The notes under the pieces are model-generated. The model ran no database searches. It saw nothing but the letters and a program-made list of their open reading frames with translations, and had not been told where the DNA came from. 64,000 bases of DNA from Nevskia sp. (GTDB lineage: Bacteria > Pseudomonadota > Gammaproteobacteria > Nevskiales > Nevskiaceae), in assembly GCA_031291075.1 (NCBI GenBank), contig JARLJS010000287.1, positions 46,614-110,613 of the forward strand, given 5' to 3'. Each line of letters opens with the position of its first letter. Positions within the stretch are counted from its first letter, which is position 1. Positions 17,972-26,966 of this stretch are shown piece by piece. The translations under genes were made by a program, and so were the position numbers.

Positions 17972-18000
17972 GGGCCGGGGCGATGCCGGCCCTTTTGTTT
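17972..18000 (+). terminator. Rho-independent terminator
   Basis: GGGCCGG (17972-17978) and CCGGCCC (17986-17992) form a 7-bp GC stem with a 7-base loop, followed directly by TTTTGTTT. It lies 21 bases after the small exported protein gene. Confidence 0.9.
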
Positions 18001-18125
18001 GCGGCAGGGCGCGCGGGTAGGGGCTGCTGCAGGCGCGCCGTCTTCAGGAATGGCTGGTCGCGGCCAGGGATCACCCTGAGCCAGGCCCCAGTCCGCCACC
18101 AGACCCTGCCGGGAGCCCCGCCGCC

Positions 18126-20141
18126 ATGCGCAAATCCTCCATTCTCCGGTCCCTGCTGTGCACGGCCGCCGTCGTGTTCGTCGTCGGTGCGGGCACGGTG
18201 ACAGCCGATCCCGCTCCGGCGAAGTTCCGCCTGGAGGAGGCCACCATCACCCAGATCCAGGCCGCGATCCTGAACAAGCAGATCACGACCGTGGGGCTGG
18301 TGGAGGCCTACCTGAAGCGCATCAAGGCCTACAACGGCACCTGCGTGAAGGAGCCGAAGGGCATGCTCGGGCCGATCGAGACGATTCCGCACGCGGGCCA
18401 GCTCAACGCCCTGATGACCCTCAATCTGCGCCCGGCGGCGCGCAGGAAATGGGGTTTCGACGAGCGCAAGGCGCGCAGCATGACCGACAAGGCCGACAGC
18501 GCTCCGAACATGCCGGATGCCCTGGAAGCGGCCAGGGAGCAGGACCGCCAGTTCGCCAAGACCGGCAAGCTGGTCGGACCGCTGCAGGGAGTGGTGATGG
18601 CGGTCAAGGACCAGTACGACACCGCCGACATGCGCACCACCGACGGCGCAGACGCCTTCTATACCAATGACCGGCCGCCGGAGGACGCCACTTTCGTGCA
18701 GCACTTGCGCGCGGCCGGTGCCATCATCCTGGCCAAGGCCAACATGGCGGAATACGCCGCCGGCGGCGCGCGCAGCGCCTTCGGCGGCACCGCCTGCGAC
18801 CCCTATGACACCACGCGTTCGCCCAACGCCTCCAGCTCCGGGTCCGGCACCTCGGTTGCCGCCAACCTGGTGACCTGCGCCATCGCCGAGGAATCCAGTT
18901 CCTCCATCCGCGGGCCGGCGGTGGCGAACAACGCGGTGGGCATCGCGCCGACCGTCGAGCTGGTGAGTCGCAAGGGGATGATCCAGATCGGCATCCACAC
19001 TCGCGTCGGACCCATCTGCCGCACGGTGGAGGATGCCGCGCGCATCCTCGACGTGATCGCCGGCTACGATCCCAAGGACCCGATCACCGTGTTCGGCGTC
19101 GGCCGCATGCCGGACAAGGCTTACGCCAGCTATGCCGGCGCCAAGCGCCTCGACGGCGTGCGCATCGGCGTGCTGCGCGAGTACATGAACAAGAAGCTGT
19201 TCACGCCGGCCGATGCGGAGAGCATCGACATCGTCGACCGCGCCATCGGGGACCTGCGCAACCTGGGCGCCACCATCGTCGACCCGGGTCCGGAAGGCGC
19301 GCTGTTCCAGGGCTGCGTCAGCCGGCTCGCGCCGGCGCTGCGCAACGCATCGATGGCCAAGCAGCTGCCCAAGCTGTTCCCGGTGGACGACAAGGGCAAG
19401 CCCACCACCGACCAGGTGACGACGCTGGTCGACCTGGCGATGGACCCCTCCAAGGTTCCGGACAACATCACCATCCGCAACCTCGGCACCTCGCAGGCGC
19501 CCGGCGAGGGCAAGTTCGAGATGGACCGCTACCTGCGCACGCGCGGCGACAGCAACATCACCAGCAACACCGACCTGATCAACAAGGCCAGGTTCTACGA
19601 CGACCCGCATTTCCCGGATCGCAAGAAGACCCGCGAGAACGCCGACCAGGCCATGACGTTCGATATGTCGGAGCGCATGCAGACACGCTTCGCCGTGCAG
19701 CAGATCGTGCTGGCCTGCATGCAGGAGCAGAACCTGGACGCAGTCACCTATCCCACCTCCAACCTGCCGCCGCCGCCGCTGGACGGCCCCAACCCGCCGC
19801 AGGTGAACGGCCGCGGCGTGGTGTGGACCTTCCTCGGCCAGCAAGGCTTCCCGGCGATCACGGTGCCTGCCGGGTTCACCACCGAGGTCTACGACTGGGT
19901 GCGCGATCCCTCCGTCCCGCCGCCACCGCCGCCGGCCTCCGGCGAAGGCGGGGGCGGCGGCAACCCGCGCGAAGGCGTGCGCATGCTCGACGCCAAGCCG
20001 ATGCAGCTGCCGGTGGGCATCGACTTCCTGGCGCGGCCATTCGACGAGCCCACCCTGTTCCGCATCGCGTCGGCCTACGAGGCGGCGACCCGGCACCGTA
20101 CGGCGCCGGCGGATTTCGGGCCGGTGGCGGGGGAGCGGTAG
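18126..20141 (+). CDS. Exported amidase-signature family protein, divergent catalytic loop
   Basis: 671 residues, longer than the usual 450-550. A signal peptide (MRKSSILRSLLCTAAVVFVV...) precedes the amidase-signature domain. The catalytic Lys is in VVMAVKDQYD; the Ser-rich regions are SSSGSGTS and EESSSSIRGPA, where the common GTDTGGSIR is replaced by a run of serines. A Pro-rich insertion (PPPPPPASGEGGGGG) precedes the C-terminal PVGIDFLARPFDEPTL. The family hydrolyses amides with a Ser-cisSer-Lys triad. It is one of three exported paralogues within 6 kb. The substrate is unknown; conjugated steroids are one possibility given the surroundings. Confidence 0.8.
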   Translation: MRKSSILRSLLCTAAVVFVVGAGTVTADPAPAKFRLEEATITQIQAAILNKQITTVGLVEAYLKRIKAYNGTCVKEPKGMLGPIETIPHAGQLNALMTLNLRPAARRKWGFDERKARSMTDKADSAPNMPDALEAAREQDRQFAKTGKLVGPLQGVVMAVKDQYDTADMRTTDGADAFYTNDRPPEDATFVQHLRAAGAIILAKANMAEYAAGGARSAFGGTACDPYDTTRSPNASSSGSGTSVAANLVTCAIAEESSSSIRGPAVANNAVGIAPTVELVSRKGMIQIGIHTRVGPICRTVEDAARILDVIAGYDPKDPITVFGVGRMPDKAYASYAGAKRLDGVRIGVLREYMNKKLFTPADAESIDIVDRAIGDLRNLGATIVDPGPEGALFQGCVSRLAPALRNASMAKQLPKLFPVDDKGKPTTDQVTTLVDLAMDPSKVPDNITIRNLGTSQAPGEGKFEMDRYLRTRGDSNITSNTDLINKARFYDDPHFPDRKKTRENADQAMTFDMSERMQTRFAVQQIVLACMQEQNLDAVTYPTSNLPPPPLDGPNPPQVNGRGVVWTFLGQQGFPAITVPAGFTTEVYDWVRDPSVPPPPPPASGEGGGGGNPREGVRMLDAKPMQLPVGIDFLARPFDEPTLFRIASAYEAATRHRTAPADFGPVAGER

Positions 20142-20148
20142 TTGCTTG

Positions 20149-20226
20149 TCATACCGGCGTAAGCCGGTATCCAGGAACTTCGACGGTGGCTCTGCCGTCT
20201 CTGGACCCCGGCTTTCGCCGGGGTGA
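20149..20226. repeat. REP-like paired hairpin element
   Basis: Two hairpins, TACCGGC-gtaa-GCCGGTA (20152-20169) and CCCCGGC-tttc-GCCGGGG (20206-20223), are framed by GTCA...CCAG and CTGG...TGAC. This is a widespread proteobacterial intergenic repeat (its translation gives the familiar TPAKAGVQ / SWIPAYAGMT). It lies between the amidase stop and the DUF3052 gene, whose shifted frame runs into it. Confidence 0.85.
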
Positions 20227-20241
20227 CGGCTCTTGCTTGTA

Positions 20242-20647
20242 TCAGCGAAGCTCCTTGCGCAGCACCAGCTTCAGGCCCGACCAGACGGTCACTCACCGCG
20301 CATACCTTCACATCCACCAGGCCCAGCGGCAGCGCGGCTTCGCGGATGGTGTGCTCGGTGACCTCCGTCGCCTTCCCGGCCGTCCGTTTCGGCCAGGACA
20401 CCCACGCCACGGCTGTTGGCCTGAGCCTGGCCCGGCATCGATCCAGCCAGTCCTGCAACTCCTGCCTGCTGGTGGTGAACAGGTGCACCATGTCAGTGTC
20501 CTGCGTCAGGCGCGTTCCGAACCGCACTCCCGGTGGGAGCGGGTCGAGTAGCTGCAGGTAGCCGTCCGGCGCGTTCACCGGCAGCAGCAGGCTGTCCGGT
20601 TTGATGCCGAGCTTCCTGGCCAGGGGGCTGCCGGAATAGCCGGTCAT
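20242..20647 (-). pseudogene. DUF3052 family gene with a single-base frameshift
   Basis: From the ATG at 20647 the frame encodes a DUF3052-type protein (MTGYSGSPLARKLGIKPDSL, later MVHLFTTSRQELQDWLDRCR and AVAWVSWPKRTAGK). After VDVKVCAVSD the continuous frame becomes nonsense and reads through the REP element to 20075. In the neighbouring frame the expected ending is present: VWSGLKLVLRKELR then TGA at 20244-20242. Removing one G:C pair at 20287/20288 restores an uninterrupted 134-residue protein. Either the gene is a recent pseudogene, or the base is a sequencing error. Function of DUF3052 is not established. Confidence 0.8.
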
Positions 20648-20720
20648 ATCCGCTTCCTGTCGATGGCAGGGATTCGAGCAGGGATTGTATGCGTCGCGCG
20701 TGCGTTACTGTGCCAGGGCC

Positions 20721-20798
20721 GTAGCCCGGATGAAACGAAGTGGAATCCGGGGCGTGCCGTGCAAGAACCCGGATTCCGTTTCACTCCATCCGGGCTAC
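20721..20798. repeat. GTAGCCCGGATG inverted repeat
   Basis: GTAGCCCGGATG (20721-20732) and CATCCGGGCTAC (20787-20798) are perfect complements, with a second internal pair GGAATCCGGG / CCCGGATTCC. This is a common proteobacterial intergenic element with hairpin potential. It lies in the short gap between the DUF3052 gene and the convergent amidase end. Confidence 0.8.
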
Positions 20799-20829
20799 CG
20801 TAGCTGACCCGCTTTCGTCGGGGCTGCCC

Positions 20830-22452
20830 CTACGGCACCTCGATCCCTTGCCCCGGCAGCGCCGGCGTGTGCAGCGGCAGGCGCCGCGCATGGGTGGTCT
20901 GCTCGAAGCTGTATCCCAGCGCCAGCAGCCTGGGCTCGCTGAAGGCGGGGCCGAAGAAGGAGATGCCCACCGGCAGGCCGTCGCCGGTGAAGCCGGCGGG
21001 CACGATCAGGTCGGGGAAGCCGGTCAGGTTGGCAATGTTGGTGGCCGAGGCGGTGCCGGCGCCGCCGCCCGCGGCTGTGCCGGCCGCGCCCTCGGCGGCG
21101 ATCTGCGCCGGCCGGCGCGGCGAGGTGGGGTAGACGATGGCGTCGAGCTTCTGCGAGGCGATGACGCCCTCCACGGTGGCGCGCATCATCGGCAGGCCGT
21201 AGTCGCGCACCACGGTGTAGCGGTAGTCGTCCAGCTTGCCGCTGGAGGCCTCGCGCTTGAACAGGTTCCAGCGGCTGGGATTAGGGCCGGCGCCGTCCTC
21301 ACGGGTGGACTTGAAGCCGTCGGCGCAGTCGATCATCTGGTCGATATTCTTCGGATAGTTCGGCCCGATGGTGGCGAGGTAGTCGGCGATCTGCGCGGCG
21401 AACTCGGGGTAGCGCATGGCGTTGTAGAACTCGCCCTTGGCGTCGAGCAGCCACTTCGGGTAGCGCACGTCCACCACGGTGGCGCCGGCCTTGCGCATGC
21501 TGTCCAGCCCGGCCTCGATGACCCAGTCCACGTCGGGGTCGGCGCCCATGAAGTCGCGGGCGATGCCGATGCGCGCGCCCTTGAGCGCATCCGGCTTGAG
21601 GAACTTGGTGTAGTCGGTTTCGTATTTGTCCTTGCTCTTCTGGGTGGCGGGATCGGCCGGGTCCACCCCGGTCATGGTGCCCAGCGCCACCGCCACGTCG
21701 TAGACGCTGCGCGCCATCGGACCGCCGGTGTCGAAGCTCAGAGCCAGCGGGATGATGCCGGCGCGGCTGAGCAGGCCGTGGGTCGGTTTGAGGCCGACGA
21801 TGCCGTTGGAGGTGGAGGGGCCGCGGATCGAGCCGCCGGTGTCGGTGCCGAAGCCCAGCGGAGCGAAGGCGGCGGCAATCGCAACACCGGTGCCGCCGGA
21901 GGAGCCGGAAGGTGTGCGCGTCAGGTCATGCGGGTTGAGCGACTGGCCGCCCAGCGAGCTGTGGGCGCCGCCGGAGGCGAACTCGGACAGGTTGACCTTG
22001 GCCAGCACGATCGCCCCGGCCGCGCGCAGCTTCTTGACCATGTAGGCGTCGTCCGGCGGGATCGAGCCCTCCAGCAGCAGCGAGCCGCCGGTGGTGGGCA
22101 GGTCGGCGGTGTTGTAGTTGTCCTTCAGCACCACCGGGATGCCGTGCAGGGGCGAGCGCGGCCCCTTGGCCTTGCGCTCGGCGTCGAGGGCGCGGGCGAT
22201 GTCCAGCGCCTTGGGGTTGAGCTTGATGATGGCGTGGACGGCCGGGCCCTTGCGATCGTAGGCATCGATGCGGGCGAGGCACATCTGCACCAGCTGCTCC
22301 GAGGTCAGCGTGCCGGCGTCGAAGGCCTTGTCGATGTCGGCGATGGTGGCGGCGTCGAAGTCGAGCCGGGCGGCGCCGGCCGGCGCCAGCACGAACAGGA
22401 ACATCAGAGGGAACAGCAGGGGCAGCAGCGCACGCAGCAGGCGGGTCGTCAT
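20830..22452 (-). CDS. Exported amidase (amidase-signature family), canonical
   Basis: 540 residues. It has a signal peptide (MTTRLLRALLPLLFPLMFLF, mature from about GAARLDF). The amidase-signature triad is canonical: Lys in VVLKDNYNT, cis-Ser in SGSSGGTG and nucleophile Ser in GTDTGGSIRGP. Ala/Gly-rich insertion near residue 440 separates the core from GFPDLIVPAGF and LPVGISFFGPAFSEPRLL. The start at 22452 is chosen because GAGG precedes it and the hydrophobic signal begins there. It is divergent from the next amidase gene, with 170 bases between starts that could hold a shared promoter. It probably hydrolyses an amide in the periplasm or outside the cell. Confidence 0.85.
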   Translation of the reverse strand: MTTRLLRALLPLLFPLMFLFVLAPAGAARLDFDAATIADIDKAFDAGTLTSEQLVQMCLARIDAYDRKGPAVHAIIKLNPKALDIARALDAERKAKGPRSPLHGIPVVLKDNYNTADLPTTGGSLLLEGSIPPDDAYMVKKLRAAGAIVLAKVNLSEFASGGAHSSLGGQSLNPHDLTRTPSGSSGGTGVAIAAAFAPLGFGTDTGGSIRGPSTSNGIVGLKPTHGLLSRAGIIPLALSFDTGGPMARSVYDVAVALGTMTGVDPADPATQKSKDKYETDYTKFLKPDALKGARIGIARDFMGADPDVDWVIEAGLDSMRKAGATVVDVRYPKWLLDAKGEFYNAMRYPEFAAQIADYLATIGPNYPKNIDQMIDCADGFKSTREDGAGPNPSRWNLFKREASSGKLDDYRYTVVRDYGLPMMRATVEGVIASQKLDAIVYPTSPRRPAQIAAEGAAGTAAGGGAGTASATNIANLTGFPDLIVPAGFTGDGLPVGISFFGPAFSEPRLLALGYSFEQTTHARRLPLHTPALPGQGIEVP

Positions 22453-22622
22453 CGGGATCCTCGGCGCGGCGGGTTGCGGGTGCGGCCGCACCCGCCGAAC
22501 CGCCGACTGAGCTTGGGACGTGGCCTGCAGCTCCGCACCCTACCTGCCGGGTGGGGTAGCCGCGGAACGTCGCCGTCTCCATCGGGGAGGGGCGCTTCCG
22601 CCCGCCGCTGCCAAGTTCTCCC

Positions 22623-24230
22623 ATGAAACTCAGGCAATACCCGCGCAGCGCCATCCAGTGCCTGGCCGCCGCCGCCCTTTTCGCCGCGATCCCGGCCGCG
22701 CACGCCCTGGCGATCGAGGAGGCCGGCATCGCCGACCTGCAGGCGGCCTACCGCGACGGCCGGCTGTCGGTGCACCAGGCGGTGGCGGCCTACCTCGCGC
22801 GCATCGAGGCCTACGACAAGCACGGGCCGTACATCAACTCCATCATCAACCTCAACTCAAAGGCGCTGGAGGAGGCGGACCAGGAGGACGCCGTGCTCAG
22901 GGCCGGCGGCAAGCCGGCCGGGCCTTTGTTCGGCATCCCGGTGCTGGTCAAGGACTGTATCGACGCCGCCGGCATGCCGATGACTGCCGGCTTCCAGGGC
23001 TGGAAGAACTATTACCCGCCGAGCGATGCGCCGCTGGTGGCGAAGATCAGGGCGGCGGGCGGCATCATCCTGGGCAAGGCTTCGCTGTCGGAGTTCACCA
23101 ACGGCGGCGGCGACAACGTCAACTCGGTGCTGCCCGGCTTCGCCCGCAACCCCTATAACACCGCCTTCGCCACCGGCGGCTCCTCCGGCGGCACCGGCGC
23201 CGCCATCGCCTCCAGCTTCGCCACCGTCGGCATCGGCACCGACACCGGCGGCTCGGTGCGCATGCCGTCCGCGCATAACGCCCTGGCCGGCCTGCGCCCG
23301 ACGGTGGGCCTGGTGTCGCGCACCGGCATCCAGCCCAACGACAGCGTGCGCGACACCGCCGGCCCGATGGCGCGTTCGGTGGCCGACATGGCGATCCTGC
23401 TCGATGCCATCGCCGGCGAGGATCCGCAGGACGAGGCCACCGCGCGCGCGCGCGGCCACATCGCGAAGACTTACACCGCCGCCCTCAGGAAGGACGCGCT
23501 CAAGGGTGCGCGGCTGGGCGTGCTGCGCCAGATTTTCACCGCCAAGATCACCGACCCGCGCATCATCGCCAACTTCGACAAGACGCTGGACGAGCTGCGC
23601 GCCGCCGGCGCGGTGATCGTCGATCCCTTCAACGTGCCGGAGATCGACAACCTGCCGCGCGCGCCGCAAACGCCGGCGCGCCGCAAGGCCGACATGATCC
23701 GGTTCCTCGCCGCGCATCCCGGCATTCCCTATCCGTCGCCGCAGGCCATCGCCGAGTCGAGGCTGGCGCACCCGCTGCACCAGGCCGCCCTGGAGGCGGT
23801 GGCCGCCGCCGGCCCGCCGGAGACCGACGAGGCCACCATCAAGGGCCTGGAGATCGAGAACGCCTACCGCGCCGCCTTCACCAAGGAGATGGATGCCAAC
23901 CACATCGATGCCGTCATCTTCCCCACCTGGGCGCAGCTACCGGTGGTCAACGGCGACCGCAATACCCAGTTGATGACCGAGGAGCCCAGCCCCAAAGGCG
24001 GCGTCACCGGCCTGGGCTCCAGCCTGACCTTTGTCGGCAGCACCCTGCAGTGGCCGGCGCTGTCGGTGCCCAATGGCTACCTGGGGGAGGGGCTCCCGGT
24101 CGGATTGCAGATCCTCGGCCGCGCCTGGGACGAATCCCGCATTATCGGTTATGCCTACGCCTACGAGCAGGCCACGCACCACCGCCGCCCGCCGCCGACG
24201 GTGCCGCCGCTGGGGCCGAAGGCGGAGTAG
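22623..24230 (+). CDS. Exported amidase (amidase-signature family), canonical
   Basis: 535 residues with a signal peptide (MKLRQYPRSAIQCLAAAALF, cleavage likely after AHA). Catalytic elements are VLVKDCIDAAG (Lys), TGGSSGGTG (cis-Ser) and GTDTGGSVRMP (nucleophile). The C-terminal half has VIFPTWAQLP and GLPVGLQILGRAWDESRI. It is similar in plan to the divergent gene at 20830-22452 and to the longer protein at 18126, so three exported paralogues lie together. No good Shine-Dalgarno sequence is seen before the ATG. The substrate is unknown. Confidence 0.85.
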   Translation: MKLRQYPRSAIQCLAAAALFAAIPAAHALAIEEAGIADLQAAYRDGRLSVHQAVAAYLARIEAYDKHGPYINSIINLNSKALEEADQEDAVLRAGGKPAGPLFGIPVLVKDCIDAAGMPMTAGFQGWKNYYPPSDAPLVAKIRAAGGIILGKASLSEFTNGGGDNVNSVLPGFARNPYNTAFATGGSSGGTGAAIASSFATVGIGTDTGGSVRMPSAHNALAGLRPTVGLVSRTGIQPNDSVRDTAGPMARSVADMAILLDAIAGEDPQDEATARARGHIAKTYTAALRKDALKGARLGVLRQIFTAKITDPRIIANFDKTLDELRAAGAVIVDPFNVPEIDNLPRAPQTPARRKADMIRFLAAHPGIPYPSPQAIAESRLAHPLHQAALEAVAAAGPPETDEATIKGLEIENAYRAAFTKEMDANHIDAVIFPTWAQLPVVNGDRNTQLMTEEPSPKGGVTGLGSSLTFVGSTLQWPALSVPNGYLGEGLPVGLQILGRAWDESRIIGYAYAYEQATHHRRPPPTVPPLGPKAE

Positions 24231-24280
24231 GGCGCCGCTCGCTCACCAGACCGGCGCAAGCCGCGATCCGGACGCGGGTC

Positions 24281-25132
24281 TCAGACCCGCGCTTCCAGCA
24301 CCATCACGGCGTCGCCGCCCTTGGTGCCCGCGTACTCCTGCGTCTCCCGGATCGAGCCGGTGCGGTGCATGAGGATGTCGCCGAAGCCGCATTGCCGCAT
24401 CACCTCGGGGACTTCGTCGGCGCTCTTGAAGTGCACGTGCATGCGGCCGCGCACGAAAGCCGAGATCATGGCGCCGAGCACTGCCGCCGGCAGGTTGACA
24501 TTGTGTTCCCGCAGGTAGAGGTCGTTGAAGTAGACGCCTTGCGGGAAGCGCCGCAGCGCGGCGGCGATGCGGCGCCACACCGCGCGGGCGGTGTCCGGAT
24601 CGAGGTAGTTCATCAGCCCCTCGGTGACCACCGCCGTGCCGACCTTGGGGTCGAGGCCGGCGGCGAGAACGTCCAGCGAGCGCGGTCCGGCCTCGGCCAG
24701 GGCGTCCAGCTCGACCACCCGGTGGCCCGGAGTCAGCAGGCCGCCCTGTTCCAGCAGCCTGCGCTTGAGCACGACCATGTGCGGCAGGTCGGTCTCGACG
24801 TAAGTCAGGCGCGCACCGTAGCGGCGCTTGAAGTCCCAGCCGCGCGGCGACAGGCCGGCGGCGATCTCGATCACCTGGCCGACGCGGCCCTCGTCGATGG
24901 CGCGGCTCAGCATGGCGTCGATGCCGCGGTGGCGCGCCAGCATCAGCGCGGTCATGGAGAAGCCGCCGATGCGCTGCACCGCAGCCAGCACCGGCCGCAT
25001 GAAGCCGTCGATGCGCCGGCCTTCCGCCGTGGCCAGGGCCGGGTGGGACAGGCCGTGGCGGTACCAGAAGTAGCCGGTGGCGTAGGCGGTGGGGCTGATC
25101 CGTTCCGAAGAGACCGGGGCTGCGGTGACCAC
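24281..25132 (-). CDS. SAM-dependent methyltransferase, leucine-carboxyl-methyltransferase-like
   Basis: 283 residues from a GTG 2 bases after the stop of the upstream SDR gene. The SAM-binding segment is GQVIEIAAGLSPRGWDF followed by an acidic residue in YVETDLPHM. Further motifs are VVTEGLMNYLDPDTARAVWR and YFNDLYLREHNVN. This matches the class I methyltransferase group related to PPM2/LCMT, many of which act on carboxylates or hydroxyls of small molecules. A perfect dyad, GCGGGTC-tca-GACCCGC, straddles the stop codon (24274-24290). A role within steroid metabolism is only suggested by position. Confidence 0.7.
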   Translation of the reverse strand: MVTAAPVSSERISPTAYATGYFWYRHGLSHPALATAEGRRIDGFMRPVLAAVQRIGGFSMTALMLARHRGIDAMLSRAIDEGRVGQVIEIAAGLSPRGWDFKRRYGARLTYVETDLPHMVVLKRRLLEQGGLLTPGHRVVELDALAEAGPRSLDVLAAGLDPKVGTAVVTEGLMNYLDPDTARAVWRRIAAALRRFPQGVYFNDLYLREHNVNLPAAVLGAMISAFVRGRMHVHFKSADEVPEVMRQCGFGDILMHRTGSIRETQEYAGTKGGDAVMVLEARV

Positions 25133-25134
25133 GC

Positions 25135-25914
25135 TCAGACTCCGGGCGCGCCCGGGAAGCCGGTGTAGTAGAAGCCCGCCAGCATGCCGCCGTCGACCGC
25201 GATCTCGGCGCCGCACAGGTAGGAGGAGTCGTCGCTGGCCAGGAACAGGCTGGTCTTGGCGACCTCCGCCGGCTCGCCCACCCGCTGCAGCGGCACCATG
25301 GTGTAGCGCTTGTTGACCTCGGCGCGGGACTCGCCATAGGGGTTGCCCATCGCCGTGTCGATGCCGCCGGGATGGATGGAGTTCACCCGCACGCCCTTGT
25401 GGCCGAACTCCATCGCGGCGGCGCGGGTCAGGCCGCGCAGGCCCCACTTGCTGGAGGCGTAGGCGCCGATGCCGTTGGCCGCCTTCATGCCGTCGACGGA
25501 GGAGACGTTGACGATGGAGCCGCGGCCGCGTTCGACCATGTGCGGCGCCACCGCCTTGATGCCGAGGAACGAGCCCATCAGGTTGATGCCCAGCACGCGT
25601 TCGAAGTCGGCCTTGGTGGTGTCGAGCAGGGTCTTGAACAGCAGCACGCCGGCGTTGTTGATCAGCACGTCGACGCCGCCGAAGCTATCCAGCGCGCGCC
25701 GCACGGTGACCTGCCAGCTCGCCTCGTCGGACACGTCGTGGCGCTGGAACACGGCGTCGGCGCCGATCTCCTGCGCCAACGCGGCGCCTTCGCTCTCCAG
25801 CACGTCGGCGATCACCACCCTGGCGCCTTCCGCCGCGAACAGGCGTGAAGTCGCCGCGCCCATGCCGCGCGCGCCGCCGGTGACGATGGCTACCTTGCCC
25901 TGCAGTCTGGCCAT
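25135..25914 (-). CDS. SDR, 3alpha/20beta-hydroxysteroid dehydrogenase-like
   Basis: 259 residues. It has the cofactor motif TGGARGMGAA near residue 12, NNAG, the catalytic Ser in VNVSSVDG and Y-x-x-x-K as YASSK. The N-terminal sequence MARLQGKVAIVTGGARGMGA and the ending IAVDGGMLAGFYYTGFP resemble bacterial 3alpha,20beta-HSD/FabG3-type enzymes. The ATG at 25914 is supported by GAGGAGAAGCGGC upstream; a longer reading into the upstream repeat is artefactual. It likely oxidises or reduces a ring or side-chain hydroxyl of a steroid, with precise position unknown. Confidence 0.75.
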   Translation of the reverse strand: MARLQGKVAIVTGGARGMGAATSRLFAAEGARVVIADVLESEGAALAQEIGADAVFQRHDVSDEASWQVTVRRALDSFGGVDVLINNAGVLLFKTLLDTTKADFERVLGINLMGSFLGIKAVAPHMVERGRGSIVNVSSVDGMKAANGIGAYASSKWGLRGLTRAAAMEFGHKGVRVNSIHPGGIDTAMGNPYGESRAEVNKRYTMVPLQRVGEPAEVAKTSLFLASDDSSYLCGAEIAVDGGMLAGFYYTGFPGAPGV

Positions 25915-25942
25915 GCCGCTTCTCCTCGATTGGTCTTCAAAG

Positions 25943-26063
25943 TTCCCTCTCCCCCTGGGAGAGGGCCAGGGTGAGGGCGCGCCGTATCGATGCAGTGCGC
26001 ATTGCATCGATACGGCGCGCCCTCACCCGCGCTTTCAGCGCGGCCTCTCCCAAAGGGAGAGGC
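25943..26063. repeat. CTCTCCC/GGGAGAG intergenic repeat, copy 2, with 25-bp perfect stem
   Basis: Outer arms are CCCTCTCCCCCTGGGAGAGGG and GGCCTCTCCCAAAGGGAGAGGC. The core is a perfect 25-bp inverted repeat (25970-25994 and 26003-26027, beginning GGTGAGGGCGCGCCGTATCG) around an 8-base loop. It separates two minus-strand SDR genes and would fold strongly in the transcript. Confidence 0.85.
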
Positions 26064-26076
26064 AATTCGATTGCCC

Positions 26077-26952
26077 CTATTCCACCACCGCCGGGTGCGC
26101 CTGCACCGGCCCGCCGAGCATGGGGCGGTGCGAGGGCGGCTGCTTGCCGTCGATGTCGGTGATGCCGTACTCGAGCGCCAGTTCGGCGCCGACGAAGACC
26201 TGGCCGGATTTCTCCATGCGGTGCGGATCGAGGTAGAGGGCGGAGACGACGCGGCCGGTGAATTCCGGGTTCTCGGCGATGTCCCAGAAGCCGGCGTACT
26301 TGGCGGCGTCGGCGTCCATCACCCGCCGCGTGCGGTCGGTCTTGAGCATGCCCATCCAGATCGACACCGCGGCCACGTCGTACTTGCGCAGGTCCACCGC
26401 CATGTCCTTGGCGAACTTGTCGACGCCCACCTTCTGCGCACCGTAGGCCGGGCCGTGCATGTAGCAGCTCGCGCCGAACGAGGAGGTGAACACGATCAGG
26501 CCGCGGCGCTGCGCCACCATCAGCGGCGCGGCGTACCAGCTGGCGACGTAGCCCGAGCGCAGGCCCACGTCGAGGATATCGGCCTGCTCCAGCGGCTTCT
26601 CCCAGAAGCCACCGCGCTCGATCAGGGTGTCGTGGATGAAGGTGGCGTTGTTGACCAGGATGTCGAGCCGGCCGCGCTGTTCCAGCTTGACCCGTGCGAA
26701 CAGCTCGCGCACCTGCTCGTCGTCGCCGTGGTCGCAGCTCGCCGGAATGCCGTGGCCGCCTGCCTTGCTGACGCCTTCGGCGGTGCCGTAGATGGTGCCG
26801 GGCAGGGCGGCGTCGCCCTCGTGTTGCGACCGCCCGGTGACGTACACCGTGGCGCCCTGGGCGCCGAGTGCCAGCGCGATCCCCTTGCCGGCACCGCGCG
26901 AAGCGCCGGTCACCACCGCCACTACGTCGCGCAGCGGCTTGTCTTGTGTCAT
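26077..26952 (-). CDS. Short-chain dehydrogenase (DHRS1-like)
   Basis: 291 residues, longer than typical 250-residue SDRs. Cofactor motif TGASRGAGKG, NNAT in place of NNAG, catalytic Ser in TSSFG and Y-x-x-x-K as YGAQK; the middle and C-terminal segments (AVSIWMGMLKTDRT, YGITDIDGKQPP) resemble DHRS1-type proteins. Two start codons compete: ATG 26967 in a TAATG overlap with the acyl-CoA synthetase stop, and ATG 26952, which has GGAGGAG at an ideal distance; the latter is preferred. It is cotranscribed with fadD3 and likely acts on a CoA-linked or free steroid intermediate. Confidence 0.75.
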   Translation of the reverse strand: MTQDKPLRDVVAVVTGASRGAGKGIALALGAQGATVYVTGRSQHEGDAALPGTIYGTAEGVSKAGGHGIPASCDHGDDEQVRELFARVKLEQRGRLDILVNNATFIHDTLIERGGFWEKPLEQADILDVGLRSGYVASWYAAPLMVAQRRGLIVFTSSFGASCYMHGPAYGAQKVGVDKFAKDMAVDLRKYDVAAVSIWMGMLKTDRTRRVMDADAAKYAGFWDIAENPEFTGRVVSALYLDPHRMEKSGQVFVGAELALEYGITDIDGKQPPSHRPMLGGPVQAHPAVVE

Positions 26953-26966
26953 GGTCTTCTCCTCCA

